Source of the DNA: Alphaproteobacteria bacterium
GTDB taxonomy: Bacteria > Pseudomonadota > Alphaproteobacteria > Acetobacterales > Acetobacteraceae
Length of the DNA stretch: 64,000 bases
Assembly (NCBI GenBank): GCA_017307285.1
Contig: JAFKFI010000071.1
Location: 1-64,000, forward strand
Reading direction: 5' to 3'
Shown: positions 7,112-15,821 of the stretch, piece after piece
How positions within the stretch are numbered: position 1 is the first letter of the stretch
How the letters are laid out: the number at the start of each line of letters is the position of its first letter
Notes under the pieces: generated by a model
What the model saw: the letters and a program-made list of their open reading frames with translations, nothing else
The model's database searches: none
What the model was told of the DNA's origin: nothing
Translations under genes and position numbers: made by a program

Positions 7112-9352
7112 TCACATCGCGCGGAAGCCGAACTGACCGATTGTCTTGAAGGTCAGCTGGAAGAGAATCGTGCTCGAGCCGTTGTCGCCATTATAGGACG
7201 TGTACCGGCGATTGAATCGGATATCGAAGATGAAGCACTCGTCCTCGTACGTCGCGTCAAGCCCGAGTGCCACCATCTTGTTGGTCGCCAAGTCCCGCCG
7301 GCCATAGGCGCTGAAACGATAGGGACCCCAGCCGGTTGCGGCCCCCAGCGTTATCTCGTTGCGTGGTACGAAGAAACCGGACGAGACCGGCGGCGGCGGC
7401 GCTTGTTCATAGAACTGGTAAGGGTCGTAAGTAGTGTAGATATAGCCGCCGCTCACCCGGAACTTCGGCCCGCCGACCGTCGCCAGCGCATCGGCGAAGC
7501 GGGTGTTCAGCGTCTTGTGGTCGAGCCGGGTGCGGTAGGTCACGTCCAGCCACTCGGTCGGCGCGAAGGTGGCGCGTCCCACGATGTCGGATACCGTGTC
7601 GTGCAGCCCCGAGGCTTCGGGGAACAGGTTGTCCTTCGTGGTCCGGTAGGACTGGCCGATCATGCTGTCGAAGCTGGTGCCGTTGAGATACCACGCGCCG
7701 TGCAGCGCCACGTTGGCGCGCACGCCGCCCTCCAGGCGATCGATGCCGGGGAAACGATTGAAGCCGAACAGATTGGCGTCGGTGAATTCGAGGTCGAGAC
7801 TGTCCTCGTTCGGGATGCGGTTGAGCTGGCTGTCGCCCGCGCGGGGTGCCACGATCAGCTGGGCGATCGGCTCGATGATCTGCGTGCCCCAGGCGCCGCC
7901 ATCCCGCATGAACGGCCAGCGGAAATCGACCGCCACCTGCGGCAGCGCGCGGGCGGTCGAGATGGTGTTATAGGTACTGAAATTCGGCTGCTGGTTCATG
8001 TCGCTGGCGTTGTAGCCGGCGGCATCGCCGTGGAATGTGACCTTCCACAGATCACCGAGCTGGCCGACGAACGGCCTTGCGTATTCCACGGTGAGGGCGG
8101 CGCGCCTTGTGTTCGTCCCGTCGGTGCGCATCACGTTGAACGCGCCAGCATCGACTTTGAGCCGCCCCCCGAGCGCGTCCGGCAGGCCAAAATAGCTGTA
8201 CTGGTAGCGCGGTAACACGAAGGGCAGCTTGGTATCGACGATGGTGTCATCGAGCCCCTGGTAGAATCGCGCGTCGAGGCGCGAGTAGGCACCTTGGCCG
8301 AAGCCCTCGAGATAGACCTGGCTGGTCAGTAGGTTCGAGTTGCCGACGACGTGGTCGAGATGAAAGTCGCGCACGTAGTTGCTCGACGAGGCGCGCTGGA
8401 GGTCGAAGCCGTAGCGCCACGTGTCGTCGTAATTGAACCGCCCGCGCGCGAACACCGTGCCCTGCACGCTGTTGTCGAGATAGCCGAGTGAGCCGTTGAG
8501 CTCGATCGTGCCGTCGTTGAAGCGGCGACGGTAGCCGAGGTCGATCTGCGGCCCAGCGTCGGTGGTGATCATCGGCGTGATGGTCGCGTCGGATTGGTCG
8601 TCGATCACCCAGTAATAGGGGATCGTGGTGAACGCGCCGATATGAGTGGACACGCCCATCGAGGGGATCAGCAACCCGCTCTGGCGCTTCACCGAGGGGT
8701 CGGGGTGCCAGAAATACGGGAAGTAGGCGACCGGGACACCGAACATCTGCAAGGTGGCGTCCTGGTACTCGATCCGCTTGTGCTCAAGGTCCTGCACCGC
8801 ATTGAGCGCGCGGATCTGCCACAGCGGCGGACGGGTGGGATCTTCCTTGCACAGGTTGCAAGTGGAATAGACCACCTTGCTGAGCTCGTTGATCTTGCCT
8901 TCGGTGCGCCGCGCGCCGTTGGCGGCGAGCCGACCGTTCTGCGCGAGGATCGCGCGCATCCCGCGCAGCACGCCGTTCTTCATCCCCTCGCTGAGCTCGG
9001 CGTAATCGGAAAACAGCACCTGCCCGTCGGGTTCGAGCAGCACCACGTTGCCGGTGGCGGCGGCGACATTGGTGTTGCGGTCGAACGTCATCTTGTCGGC
9101 GCGCACCACGTGGTCGTTCTGCCATGCCTCGACATGGCCGGTCGCGGTGACGATGCCCCTGTCGCGGTCGTACTCCACAGAATCGGCGGTGAACGTCACC
9201 GGCTGATCCCGGCTGATCGGCGCCCCGTGCGAGCCGCCGGTGAACTGGGAGAGCTGGGCGTGGGCGGGGGTGGCGAGCGCCAATGCCAGCGGGAGAGCGA
9301 ACAGTAGGCCGGTCAGCGGTGCGCCGGGAGCAGAAGAGTTAGCCTCCGTCAT
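7112..9352 (-). CDS. lptD: LPS-assembly protein LptD
   Basis: Outer-membrane beta-barrel that inserts lipopolysaccharide into the outer leaflet with LptE. The 746-residue protein has a signal peptide ending at AHAQ, an OstA/jellyroll domain (TFTADSVEYDRDRGIVTATG, ~50-150) and a long barrel. The cysteines are a CNLC pair after the jellyroll and one in DECFIF near the C-terminus, the alphaproteobacterial arrangement for the structural disulfides. The ATG at 9352 overlaps the lptG stop (TGATG). The last residues (FGFRAM) do not end in the usual aromatic. Inner-membrane partners LptG and LptF are encoded immediately upstream. Confidence 0.96.
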   Translation of the reverse strand: MTEANSSAPGAPLTGLLFALPLALALATPAHAQLSQFTGGSHGAPISRDQPVTFTADSVEYDRDRGIVTATGHVEAWQNDHVVRADKMTFDRNTNVAAATGNVVLLEPDGQVLFSDYAELSEGMKNGVLRGMRAILAQNGRLAANGARRTEGKINELSKVVYSTCNLCKEDPTRPPLWQIRALNAVQDLEHKRIEYQDATLQMFGVPVAYFPYFWHPDPSVKRQSGLLIPSMGVSTHIGAFTTIPYYWVIDDQSDATITPMITTDAGPQIDLGYRRRFNDGTIELNGSLGYLDNSVQGTVFARGRFNYDDTWRYGFDLQRASSSNYVRDFHLDHVVGNSNLLTSQVYLEGFGQGAYSRLDARFYQGLDDTIVDTKLPFVLPRYQYSYFGLPDALGGRLKVDAGAFNVMRTDGTNTRRAALTVEYARPFVGQLGDLWKVTFHGDAAGYNASDMNQQPNFSTYNTISTARALPQVAVDFRWPFMRDGGAWGTQIIEPIAQLIVAPRAGDSQLNRIPNEDSLDLEFTDANLFGFNRFPGIDRLEGGVRANVALHGAWYLNGTSFDSMIGQSYRTTKDNLFPEASGLHDTVSDIVGRATFAPTEWLDVTYRTRLDHKTLNTRFADALATVGGPKFRVSGGYIYTTYDPYQFYEQAPPPPVSSGFFVPRNEITLGAATGWGPYRFSAYGRRDLATNKMVALGLDATYEDECFIFDIRFNRRYTSYNGDNGSSTILFQLTFKTIGQFGFRAM

Positions 9353-10464
9353 CAACCGTCTTCCACGTGCAGCAACAGCGCCAACGCCAGCATGAGGCCG
9401 GCGGCGGCGGGCGCCCAGGCGGCCAAGGCGACGGGCAGGGCGCCGGACTGGCCGAACTCCTCGGCGAGCTTGGAGACGATGAACAGCGCGAAGCCGGCGG
9501 CGACGCCGCTGCCGATCATGCGAGCGACGCCGCCGCGCCGCGCCGGGCGCATCGAGAAGCCGGCGGAGACCAGCACCATCGTCGCGGCGAGCAACGGCAG
9601 CGCGAGCAGCGCCTGATAGTGCAACCGGTGGCGGAGCGAGGAGAACCCCGACTTGTCGAGCAGCGAGATGAAGTCGGGCAGCACCCAGACCGAGAGGGTG
9701 TCGGGCGAGGCGAAGCTCTCCTGTACGCGCGACACGGTGAGGTCGGTGGCGAGGGTGATGGTGCGCGGCGCCTCCGGCAGATGGTCGGGGCGGATGACGC
9801 GGGCGTCTTCAAGGGTCCAGACGCTGCCGGCGAGGGTGGCGCGCTTGGCCTCGATGCGTTCGAGCAGCTTGTCGGCGCCGTCGAGCCGAAACACGCTGAC
9901 GTCCGTGCCGGTCAATGACTTGCCGCGCAGATGCACGCCAAGCGCGTGGATGATCGCCACCCCTTGCGGGTTCAGCGCACGGTCGGACTGGCGCACCCAG
10001 AGCTGGCCACCGGTTAGCGCCAGCGGGCCGCCGCCGGTTCGCAGATAGGTGTTGTCCAGCACCTCCGCCCGGCGCAGCAAGACCGAAGAGAGCGGGCTGA
10101 TCGCGGCGGTGGCGAGGCCGCCGAGCAGCAGCGCGCAGAGCACCGGGCCAGCGAGGAACTGCCACGCCGAGATGCCGGCTGCGCGCGCGACGATGAGCTC
10201 GGACGAACGGGTGAGGCGCCAAAAGGCGAGAATGCCGCCCAGCAGGACCGCGAAGGGCAGGATCTGCATCCCGATATAGGGCAGCCGCAGGGCGGCAATC
10301 TGCATCACCAGCCCGAATGTCGCGTCCGGCTTGCTTGCCGAGCGCCGCAACAGCTCGATGAAGTCGAACATCGAGACCAGCCCGCTCAGCGCCGCCAGCA
10401 TGGCGAGTACGGCGGCGGTGAACTGGCGCGAGATGTAGAGCGACAGCGTGACGGCGATACCCAT
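9352..10464 (-). CDS. lptG: LPS export ABC transporter permease LptG
   Basis: One of two inner-membrane permeases of the LptB2FG exporter that extracts LPS from the inner membrane. The 370-residue protein has three N-terminal membrane spans (~8-30, 55-80, 95-120), a periplasmic beta-jellyroll (~130-265) and three C-terminal spans, the standard YjgP/YjgQ layout. Assignment to LptG rather than LptF rests on gene order and the LptG-like opening MGIAVTLSLYISRQF. The ATG at 10464 has an AAGGAG site that overlaps the lptF stop region, and the stop overlaps the lptD start. Confidence 0.95.
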   Translation of the reverse strand: MGIAVTLSLYISRQFTAAVLAMLAALSGLVSMFDFIELLRRSASKPDATFGLVMQIAALRLPYIGMQILPFAVLLGGILAFWRLTRSSELIVARAAGISAWQFLAGPVLCALLLGGLATAAISPLSSVLLRRAEVLDNTYLRTGGGPLALTGGQLWVRQSDRALNPQGVAIIHALGVHLRGKSLTGTDVSVFRLDGADKLLERIEAKRATLAGSVWTLEDARVIRPDHLPEAPRTITLATDLTVSRVQESFASPDTLSVWVLPDFISLLDKSGFSSLRHRLHYQALLALPLLAATMVLVSAGFSMRPARRGGVARMIGSGVAAGFALFIVSKLAEEFGQSGALPVALAAWAPAAAGLMLALALLLHVEDG

Positions 10465-10474
10465 TGCCGCTCCT

Positions 10475-11614
10475 TCAGGCGGCTTGCGGCATGGCGGGCC
10501 GCCGCTCGCGCCAGAGTCGCGGCCCGTAGAGGATCCAGGCAGAAATCACTCCCGGCAGCGTGGCGTGCAGCCAGATCAGCGGAATGAGCGCATTGTCGCG
10601 CGCCGCAAGATTGCCGATGGCGAGGCCGAGCGCGAGCAGCCCGACCACCACGAGAATCGCGACCAGCGGCCTTATGAACCCGCCGTGGCGGCGGAACGCG
10701 CCGGTCAGCACGGAGACCAACGCCACCATCGCGAAGGAGGCGGCGGTGAACGGGCTCGCCAGCCGCTTATGTGCTTCGGCGCGCCATTTCGGCACGTCTT
10801 GCCGCATCGGCAGGATCTCGGGACTCGGGTGCAGCAAATCGTGCAGCGATACTTCGCTCATGTCGCGCACGCGGCCGCTTTCGCTGCGGTTGGTTTGCGC
10901 GAGGTCGATCACGTTCTGAGCGAAGGTCAGCATGTTGAGCCGCCCGGTCTGATGGTCGAGCTCCTCGCGGCTGCCGTTGACCAGGAGCACGCGCGGACCG
11001 TTCTTGCCTTCGACCAGGCGGCCGCGCTCGGCGAGAATGGTGGCGTGGCTGTTCTTCTGTCGCCCGTCATCCACCAGAATGCCGCGCAAGGTGCCGTCCG
11101 GCTCGCGCGAGCGCACGTAGACCGTGAGATCGTCGGAGACCTGGGTGAACACGCCTTCCTGCAGCAGGAATGCCGCCATCCGGTTGCGGATTTCCCACTG
11201 GAATTCGCGGAACTTGCTGAGGCTCGCCGGAACCAGCCAGAGGTTGAGGGCGAAGCAGGCGGCGACCGAGAACGCCGCCACCCCGAGCGCCGGTCGCGAC
11301 AGGGCGAGGGGCGAGAGCCCGACCGAGCGCATCACCGTCAATTCCCGGTCGCCCGCCAGGCGCTGATAAATGAATTGCAGCACGACGAAGGTGGTGATCG
11401 GCAAGATGATCGCGATGAAGCTCGGGATCAGTAGCCCGGTAAGTTCGAGGAACACACCGAACGAGAGGCCGTGATTGACCACCAGCTCGACAAAGCGCAG
11501 CGATTGGGTGAGCCAGATCAGCGCCGCCAACCCACCGGTGACGGCGATCAGCGCCCAGAACAGCTGGCGAAACACATAGCGGTCGAGCCGGGTGATCAGC
11601 GGGCCGGATCGCAT
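10475..11614 (-). CDS. lptF: LPS export ABC transporter permease LptF
   Basis: The second LptB2FG permease. The 379-residue version starts MRSGPLITRLDRYVFRQLFW, followed by three membrane spans, a periplasmic jellyroll (~120-260) and three more spans, ending RERRPAMPQAA. The motif GDRELTVMRSVGLSP is the conserved cytoplasmic coupling helix that contacts LptB. I chose ATG 11614; an in-frame GTG at 11647 with a GAAAGG site would add 11 residues, so the start is open. It is the first gene of the lptF-lptG-lptD-surA-rsmA run; the 114-nt gap behind it should carry the promoter. Confidence 0.95.
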   Translation of the reverse strand: MRSGPLITRLDRYVFRQLFWALIAVTGGLAALIWLTQSLRFVELVVNHGLSFGVFLELTGLLIPSFIAIILPITTFVVLQFIYQRLAGDRELTVMRSVGLSPLALSRPALGVAAFSVAACFALNLWLVPASLSKFREFQWEIRNRMAAFLLQEGVFTQVSDDLTVYVRSREPDGTLRGILVDDGRQKNSHATILAERGRLVEGKNGPRVLLVNGSREELDHQTGRLNMLTFAQNVIDLAQTNRSESGRVRDMSEVSLHDLLHPSPEILPMRQDVPKWRAEAHKRLASPFTAASFAMVALVSVLTGAFRRHGGFIRPLVAILVVVGLLALGLAIGNLAARDNALIPLIWLHATLPGVISAWILYGPRLWRERRPAMPQAA

Positions 11615-11728
11615 CAGGACGGGCAAGCTCCGGGACGGGGTGAACACGGCGCGCCTTTCTGCGGCACCCCGCCGGGCGATGCAAGCCGACGGAAATCGGA
11701 AAATTCGCGGAATGTTCCGATGGGCTGC

Positions 11729-12757
11729 CTAGCTTCCCCGCATAGTCGCGGAGTTCGGCGCGACAGCCTGCACCGGCGAGGGCCGTGTGCCCGATGCCGC
11801 CGCCCGCTCGGCGGAGCTGACCGCGCGAGCGACCATCTCGGGTGCCAAGTGGTGGACCATGTGCCCGGCCCCGTCGACCGCGTACATGATGCTGTTGGCG
11901 AGCATTCCCCGCAAACGGCGGGACTGCCGGCGCATATCGACGATCTGGTCGTCAATGCCCGCGACGATGACCGCGGGGATTTCCAGCTCGCGATAGCGGC
12001 GCGCCAGGCGGGAGGCCGCCGGGATCATCAGCGCGGTATCGGCGCCGATCGCGCGGAGCTGCGCGGGCCGCACGCAGAGCGGCAGCGGGAACTGCGCCCA
12101 GAATCGCGGGGTCACGGGCGAGGGGGCGAATAGCCGGCGAACCATCGGGCGGCGCAACAGCCAGCTGATCGGCGGCAGGACCGTGTAGCGCATGAGGTCG
12201 CCGAGTCCCGGGATGGCCGGCCCGCTCAGCAGGGGCACGTCGAGCCGCCGCGTCGGGAAATAATAGCCGGCGAGCAGCACCAGGCCGGCGATGTCCCGCT
12301 TGTGGTCGAGCGCCATCGCGAGCGCGACCAACGTGCCCCAGGAGTGCCCGACCAGGATCGGATCGCGCACCCGGAGCCGCATCAGCGCCGTGTGCAGCAA
12401 CGCCGCCTGGGCGCGCGGCGTCCATATCCGGTTGCGCGGCCGCTCGGAGTAGCCGAAGCCGGGGCGGTCAAAGGCGATCACCCGATGATCACGCGCCAGC
12501 AGGTCGAGCACCCCGCTCACCTGCCAATCCTGCACGAACGCGCCATTGCCGTGCAGCAACACGATCGGACGGCCGGTGCCACGCTCGACGAAGTGCAGCC
12601 GGACGCCCTCGACCTCCATGAAGCGCCCCTCCGCCGGATGCGCGCGCTCCGAGCGGCGGGCGACGGCGTGGTTGACGAGGGCGACGGCCCCGATCACGGC
12701 GGCACCCATAAGCAACGCGCCGGCGAGCCGGCCGGGACGGGGAGGGTCGAAGGGCAT
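11729..12757 (-). CDS. Alpha/beta-hydrolase, membrane-anchored
   Basis: A serine hydrolase of unknown substrate. The 342-residue protein has one N-terminal membrane span (LAGALLMGAAVIGAVALV, ~10-28) and then an alpha/beta-hydrolase core. It shows the oxyanion HGN (IVLLHGNGAF), nucleophile elbow VGHSWGT, acid in AGIDDQIVD and histidine in DGAGHMVHH, so the triad is complete. ATG 12757 (MPFDPPRPGRL) is chosen because upstream in-frame sequence is not protein-like. It lies alone between lptF and an orphan solute-binding protein, all on the minus strand. Similar proteins are annotated only as alpha/beta-fold hydrolases. Confidence 0.85.
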   Translation of the reverse strand: MPFDPPRPGRLAGALLMGAAVIGAVALVNHAVARRSERAHPAEGRFMEVEGVRLHFVERGTGRPIVLLHGNGAFVQDWQVSGVLDLLARDHRVIAFDRPGFGYSERPRNRIWTPRAQAALLHTALMRLRVRDPILVGHSWGTLVALAMALDHKRDIAGLVLLAGYYFPTRRLDVPLLSGPAIPGLGDLMRYTVLPPISWLLRRPMVRRLFAPSPVTPRFWAQFPLPLCVRPAQLRAIGADTALMIPAASRLARRYRELEIPAVIVAGIDDQIVDMRRQSRRLRGMLANSIMYAVDGAGHMVHHLAPEMVARAVSSAERAAASGTRPSPVQAVAPNSATMRGS

Positions 12758-12792
12758 CAGGCGTCGTCCGCTGGCATCGGACGCAGAACGCC

Positions 12793-14376
12793 TCAGGTCT
12801 TGACGACGTTCCAGAACAGCGGCGCCGGACCCTTCAGCAGCCCGCTGAGGTTCGACCGCCACGCCGCCGACTGCATGTACTGGCCGAGCGGCACGAACGG
12901 CACCGACTCGAACGCCTGGACCTGCAAGGCGGCGTCGAGCTTGTGGCGCTCGGCGGGGTCCGTGGCGTCGAGCCAGCTCTCGCGCAGTTCCTCCATCTTG
13001 GGGTCCTCGGCCCAGCCGAACCAGGCCTTGGCGCCATTGCCGCGCATCGCGGTCGCCATCAGCGGGTCGCGATACTCGGCCACCGGAAAGCCCGAGACGA
13101 ACAGCGACCAGCCGCCCTTGTCGAGCGGCGCCTTGCTGGCGCGGCGCTGCACCACCGTGCCCCAGTCCATCGCCTGATCGTCGATATTCATGCCGACCGC
13201 CTTCAGCGAGTTCGCCACCACCTGGGTCATAGCGTCGTAGAAGGTCTGGTCGGTCGGGTGCATCAGCACGATCTTCTCGCCCGCGTAGCCCGCCTCCTTC
13301 AGCATCGCGCGGACCTCGTCGGGGCTGTGCTTGCGGCGCACTTTCTCCATCCCCGCATCGGTTGCTGACGGCGTGCCCGGCATGAAGAAGCCGACGGGTG
13401 CATGAAAGCCGCTCGGGTCGTCGCCCATCACGGCGGTCATCACCTCGGTCTGGTCGATCGCCGCCATGATGGCGCGGCGGACGCCCACGTTGCTTGTGGG
13501 CGCGTTGAGGTGGTTGGGCCGTAAGCCGCCGAGCGTGCCGTAGGGATCGAGCTGGCCCACCGTGACGCCGCTGCTCTTGCGCAGGAGCGGCAGGAGGTCG
13601 GGCAGCGGCATTTCAATCCAGTCCACCTCGCCCGCGATCAGCGCGTTCGCGGCGGTGCCGGCGTCGGGGATGATCCGCCACTCGACGCGATCCACCTTGG
13701 CGACGTAGCCGCCGGCGCAGTGGCTGGGCGGTTCCGAGCGTGGCGTATAGCGGTCGAACTTGGCGTAGGCGACGTGGCTGCCGGGGACGTATTCGTTGGC
13801 CAGGAAGCGGAACGGGCCGCTGCCGACCACCTCCGTCACCTGCTTGAACGGATCGGTCGCGGCGAGCCGCGCCGGCATGATGACCGGGCTCGGCTGCGTC
13901 TTGGCGAGAGCCGCGGGCAGCCCAGGGAAGGGCTTCTTCAAGCGCCAGACCAAGGTGCGATCGTCGGTCGCCTCGAGTGAATCGAGCCGCGCGGTGATGG
14001 TGGCTCCGAGCGGGTCGCGCTTCATCCAGCGCTGCAGGGAGGCGACGCAATCCTGCGCCAGGACCGGGGTGCCGTCATGGAACAGCAGCCCGTCGCGCAG
14101 CCGCATGGTCCAGCGCCGGCCGTCATCCTCGATGCGGTGGCCTTCCAGCATCTGCAATTGCGGTTCGAGCTTCTCGTCGCGGCCGTAGAGCGTCTCGTAG
14201 ACGAGCAGCGCGTGATTGCGGGTGATCGCGGCGCTGGTCCAGACGGGATCGAGGCTGGTCAGGTTGGCGGCGGGGACGAACACGATCGTTTTCGCCTCGC
14301 CCCCGATCGCCGGGCGAGCCAGTGCGGTGGCCATGCCCGCGGCCGTTGCGGCGAGAAAGCCGCGCCTGTTCATCAT
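12793..14376 (-). CDS. ABC transporter solute-binding protein, dipeptide/nickel (DppA) type, orphan
   Basis: A periplasmic binding protein of family 5 (SBP_bac_5), which usually delivers peptides, nickel or glycosides to an ABC importer. The 527-residue protein starts MMNRRGFLAATAAGMATALA, a twin-arginine type signal. The mature region opens with the family motif LTSLDPVWTSAAITRNHALLVYETL and keeps LRDGLLFHDGTPV. The MM start (14376/14373) is chosen because upstream sequence belongs to a palindromic repeat. No permease or ATPase gene is adjacent, so its transporter must be encoded elsewhere or the protein has another role. The ligand cannot be told from sequence. Confidence 0.88.
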   Translation of the reverse strand: MMNRRGFLAATAAGMATALARPAIGGEAKTIVFVPAANLTSLDPVWTSAAITRNHALLVYETLYGRDEKLEPQLQMLEGHRIEDDGRRWTMRLRDGLLFHDGTPVLAQDCVASLQRWMKRDPLGATITARLDSLEATDDRTLVWRLKKPFPGLPAALAKTQPSPVIMPARLAATDPFKQVTEVVGSGPFRFLANEYVPGSHVAYAKFDRYTPRSEPPSHCAGGYVAKVDRVEWRIIPDAGTAANALIAGEVDWIEMPLPDLLPLLRKSSGVTVGQLDPYGTLGGLRPNHLNAPTSNVGVRRAIMAAIDQTEVMTAVMGDDPSGFHAPVGFFMPGTPSATDAGMEKVRRKHSPDEVRAMLKEAGYAGEKIVLMHPTDQTFYDAMTQVVANSLKAVGMNIDDQAMDWGTVVQRRASKAPLDKGGWSLFVSGFPVAEYRDPLMATAMRGNGAKAWFGWAEDPKMEELRESWLDATDPAERHKLDAALQVQAFESVPFVPLGQYMQSAAWRSNLSGLLKGPAPLFWNVVKT

Positions 14377-14440
14377 GGTTCGGGTCCCGAATGGTTTCTT
14401 CTGTGGAGTTCTATCATGCCGGCGAATTGTGCCGGGAGAC

Positions 14441-14514
14441 CCCTCACCCCGGCCCTCTCCCGGAGGGAGAGGGAGAAGAAAGCCCTCTCCCTCTGGGAGA
14501 GGGTTGGGTGAGGG
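14441..14514. repeat. Dispersed palindromic repeat, copy A (full length)
   Basis: Left arm CCCTCACCCCGGCCCTCTCC (from 14441) and right arm GGGAGAGGGTTGGGTGAGGG (14495-14514) are near-perfect reverse complements. A central GAGAAGAAAGCCCTCTCC segment makes a second, smaller hairpin with the right arm. The element lies between the HemY-like gene stop and the start of the solute-binding protein gene. Related copies are at 19774-19850 and 42791-42837, so this is an interspersed non-coding repeat and not a chance hairpin. Confidence 0.85.
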
Positions 14515-14522
14515 AATAGGCG

Positions 14523-15821
14523 TCAGTCGCTCAAGACCGGCCGGATTGTCAGCGACTGATCCGGGCGTCGCGCCAGCGCGTGCGTGCCCCAGGCCACCTG
14601 CCCAGGCGTGCCGCAATTTGGGCAGGCGGCGCGCCAGGCCGGCAGCGTGGTGCCGCAGGCAGCGCAGCGCCAGGCAGGGTCGGGGCCGGCTTTGGCGGCT
14701 TGGCGCAAGGCGTCGCGCTGGGCGGTGCGGCTGGCCTCGCTGTCGCCCTCGGCCTCGGCGATGTCGGCGAGCAGGGTCCAGACGCGGCGCTGGTCCAGTC
14801 CCGAGTCGCGGGCGATCTCGGCATGGCGACGTGCCTCGCCGGTCAGGCCGGCATCCAGCGAGGTGCGCGCCAGCAGCAGCTGGCTTTCCGGGTGATCGGG
14901 ATTTTCCTGCGCCAGCCGCTTGGCTTCCTGCACGCGATCGAGTGGGGCGGCGAGCGGCTCCAGGGCGAGGGCGGCGAGGTCAGGATGCGGCGTGCTGGCC
15001 CAGGTGCGGCGGAGCACTTCGAGCGCCCGGCCAGCACGCCCCGCTTCGCGCAGCCGCCGGGCGTAGGCGAGGGCGGCGGGGACCAGGGCGGGGTCCTCGT
15101 CCCAGGCCTGCTTGGCGAATTGCAGCGCCCGCGCGGGGTCGGGCTCGGTATCGGCGGCGGCGGCGGCCAGGGCCGCCTTGGGCGCGTCGGCGTCGGCCAG
15201 CGCCAGCGCCTCGGACCACGCGCCAGTGCGCATGGCCAGTTCGCGCCGCTCGCCGCGTAGCCATGCGGCACCGGGATGCGCCCGCTCGGCCTCTCGCGCG
15301 AGGGCGGCGGCTTCGGTCCAGTCCTGCCTGTTGATGGCCTGTCGCAGCAAGCCGCGCAGGCCGAGGAATGCCGCATCGGGGCGGGCGGCGAGGGCGCGAA
15401 AGGCGGCGGCGGCCTCCTCCTCCTGGCCCGCAATGCGCCCGGCTTCGGCGGCGAGCACCAAGGTCTGCGGCGTATCGCCGAGCAGCCGGCGGGAGCGCGC
15501 CGCCTCGCGTCGTGCTGCGTCGGCCTCGCCGGCGCCGAGCGCCAAAAGGGCATGCGTCACGGCGGCGTCGCCCTGCATCCGGCGGCGCTCTAAGCGCCAG
15601 CGGCGGAATCGGCGCGGGGCGAAGATCAGCTCCCCGATCAGCCGCACGATAAGGTACAGCACGAGGAACAGCACCAGCAGCCCGAGCCCGACCACCGGGG
15701 CCGCCGCCTCGAAGCTGTAGGGGCCGATCTCCGCGTTCACGGTGCCCGGGAGGGCGCCGAGGAACCAGGCGATCGCGACGACGATAGCCGCCGTAACGAG
15801 GATGACGATGACGCGAAGCAT
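14523..15821 (-). CDS. HemY-like inner-membrane TPR protein
   Basis: A 432-residue protein of the HemY N-terminal family (COG3898) found with haem-synthesis genes in proteobacteria; its biochemical role is not settled. Two membrane spans (~3-21 and ~40-62) are followed by FAPRRFRRWRLERRR and a long alpha-helical repeat region built of TPR-like AARREAARSRRLLGDTP units. The C-terminus adds a short zinc-ribbon-like pair of CxxC motifs (RCAACG and CPNCG), which is not part of the enterobacterial form. The ATG at 15821 overlaps the preceding stop (TGATG). It ends the hemC-hemD-COG4223-HemY run. Confidence 0.85.
   Translation of the reverse strand: MLRVIVILVTAAIVVAIAWFLGALPGTVNAEIGPYSFEAAAPVVGLGLLVLFLVLYLIVRLIGELIFAPRRFRRWRLERRRMQGDAAVTHALLALGAGEADAARREAARSRRLLGDTPQTLVLAAEAGRIAGQEEEAAAAFRALAARPDAAFLGLRGLLRQAINRQDWTEAAALAREAERAHPGAAWLRGERRELAMRTGAWSEALALADADAPKAALAAAAADTEPDPARALQFAKQAWDEDPALVPAALAYARRLREAGRAGRALEVLRRTWASTPHPDLAALALEPLAAPLDRVQEAKRLAQENPDHPESQLLLARTSLDAGLTGEARRHAEIARDSGLDQRRVWTLLADIAEAEGDSEASRTAQRDALRQAAKAGPDPAWRCAACGTTLPAWRAACPNCGTPGQVAWGTHALARRPDQSLTIRPVLSD

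Noticed and set aside
14377-14616. N-terminal extension of the solute-binding protein gene upstream of its MM start
   Set aside because: The extra 80 residues are translation of palindromic repeat copy A and intergenic sequence; the twin-arginine signal begins at the MM.
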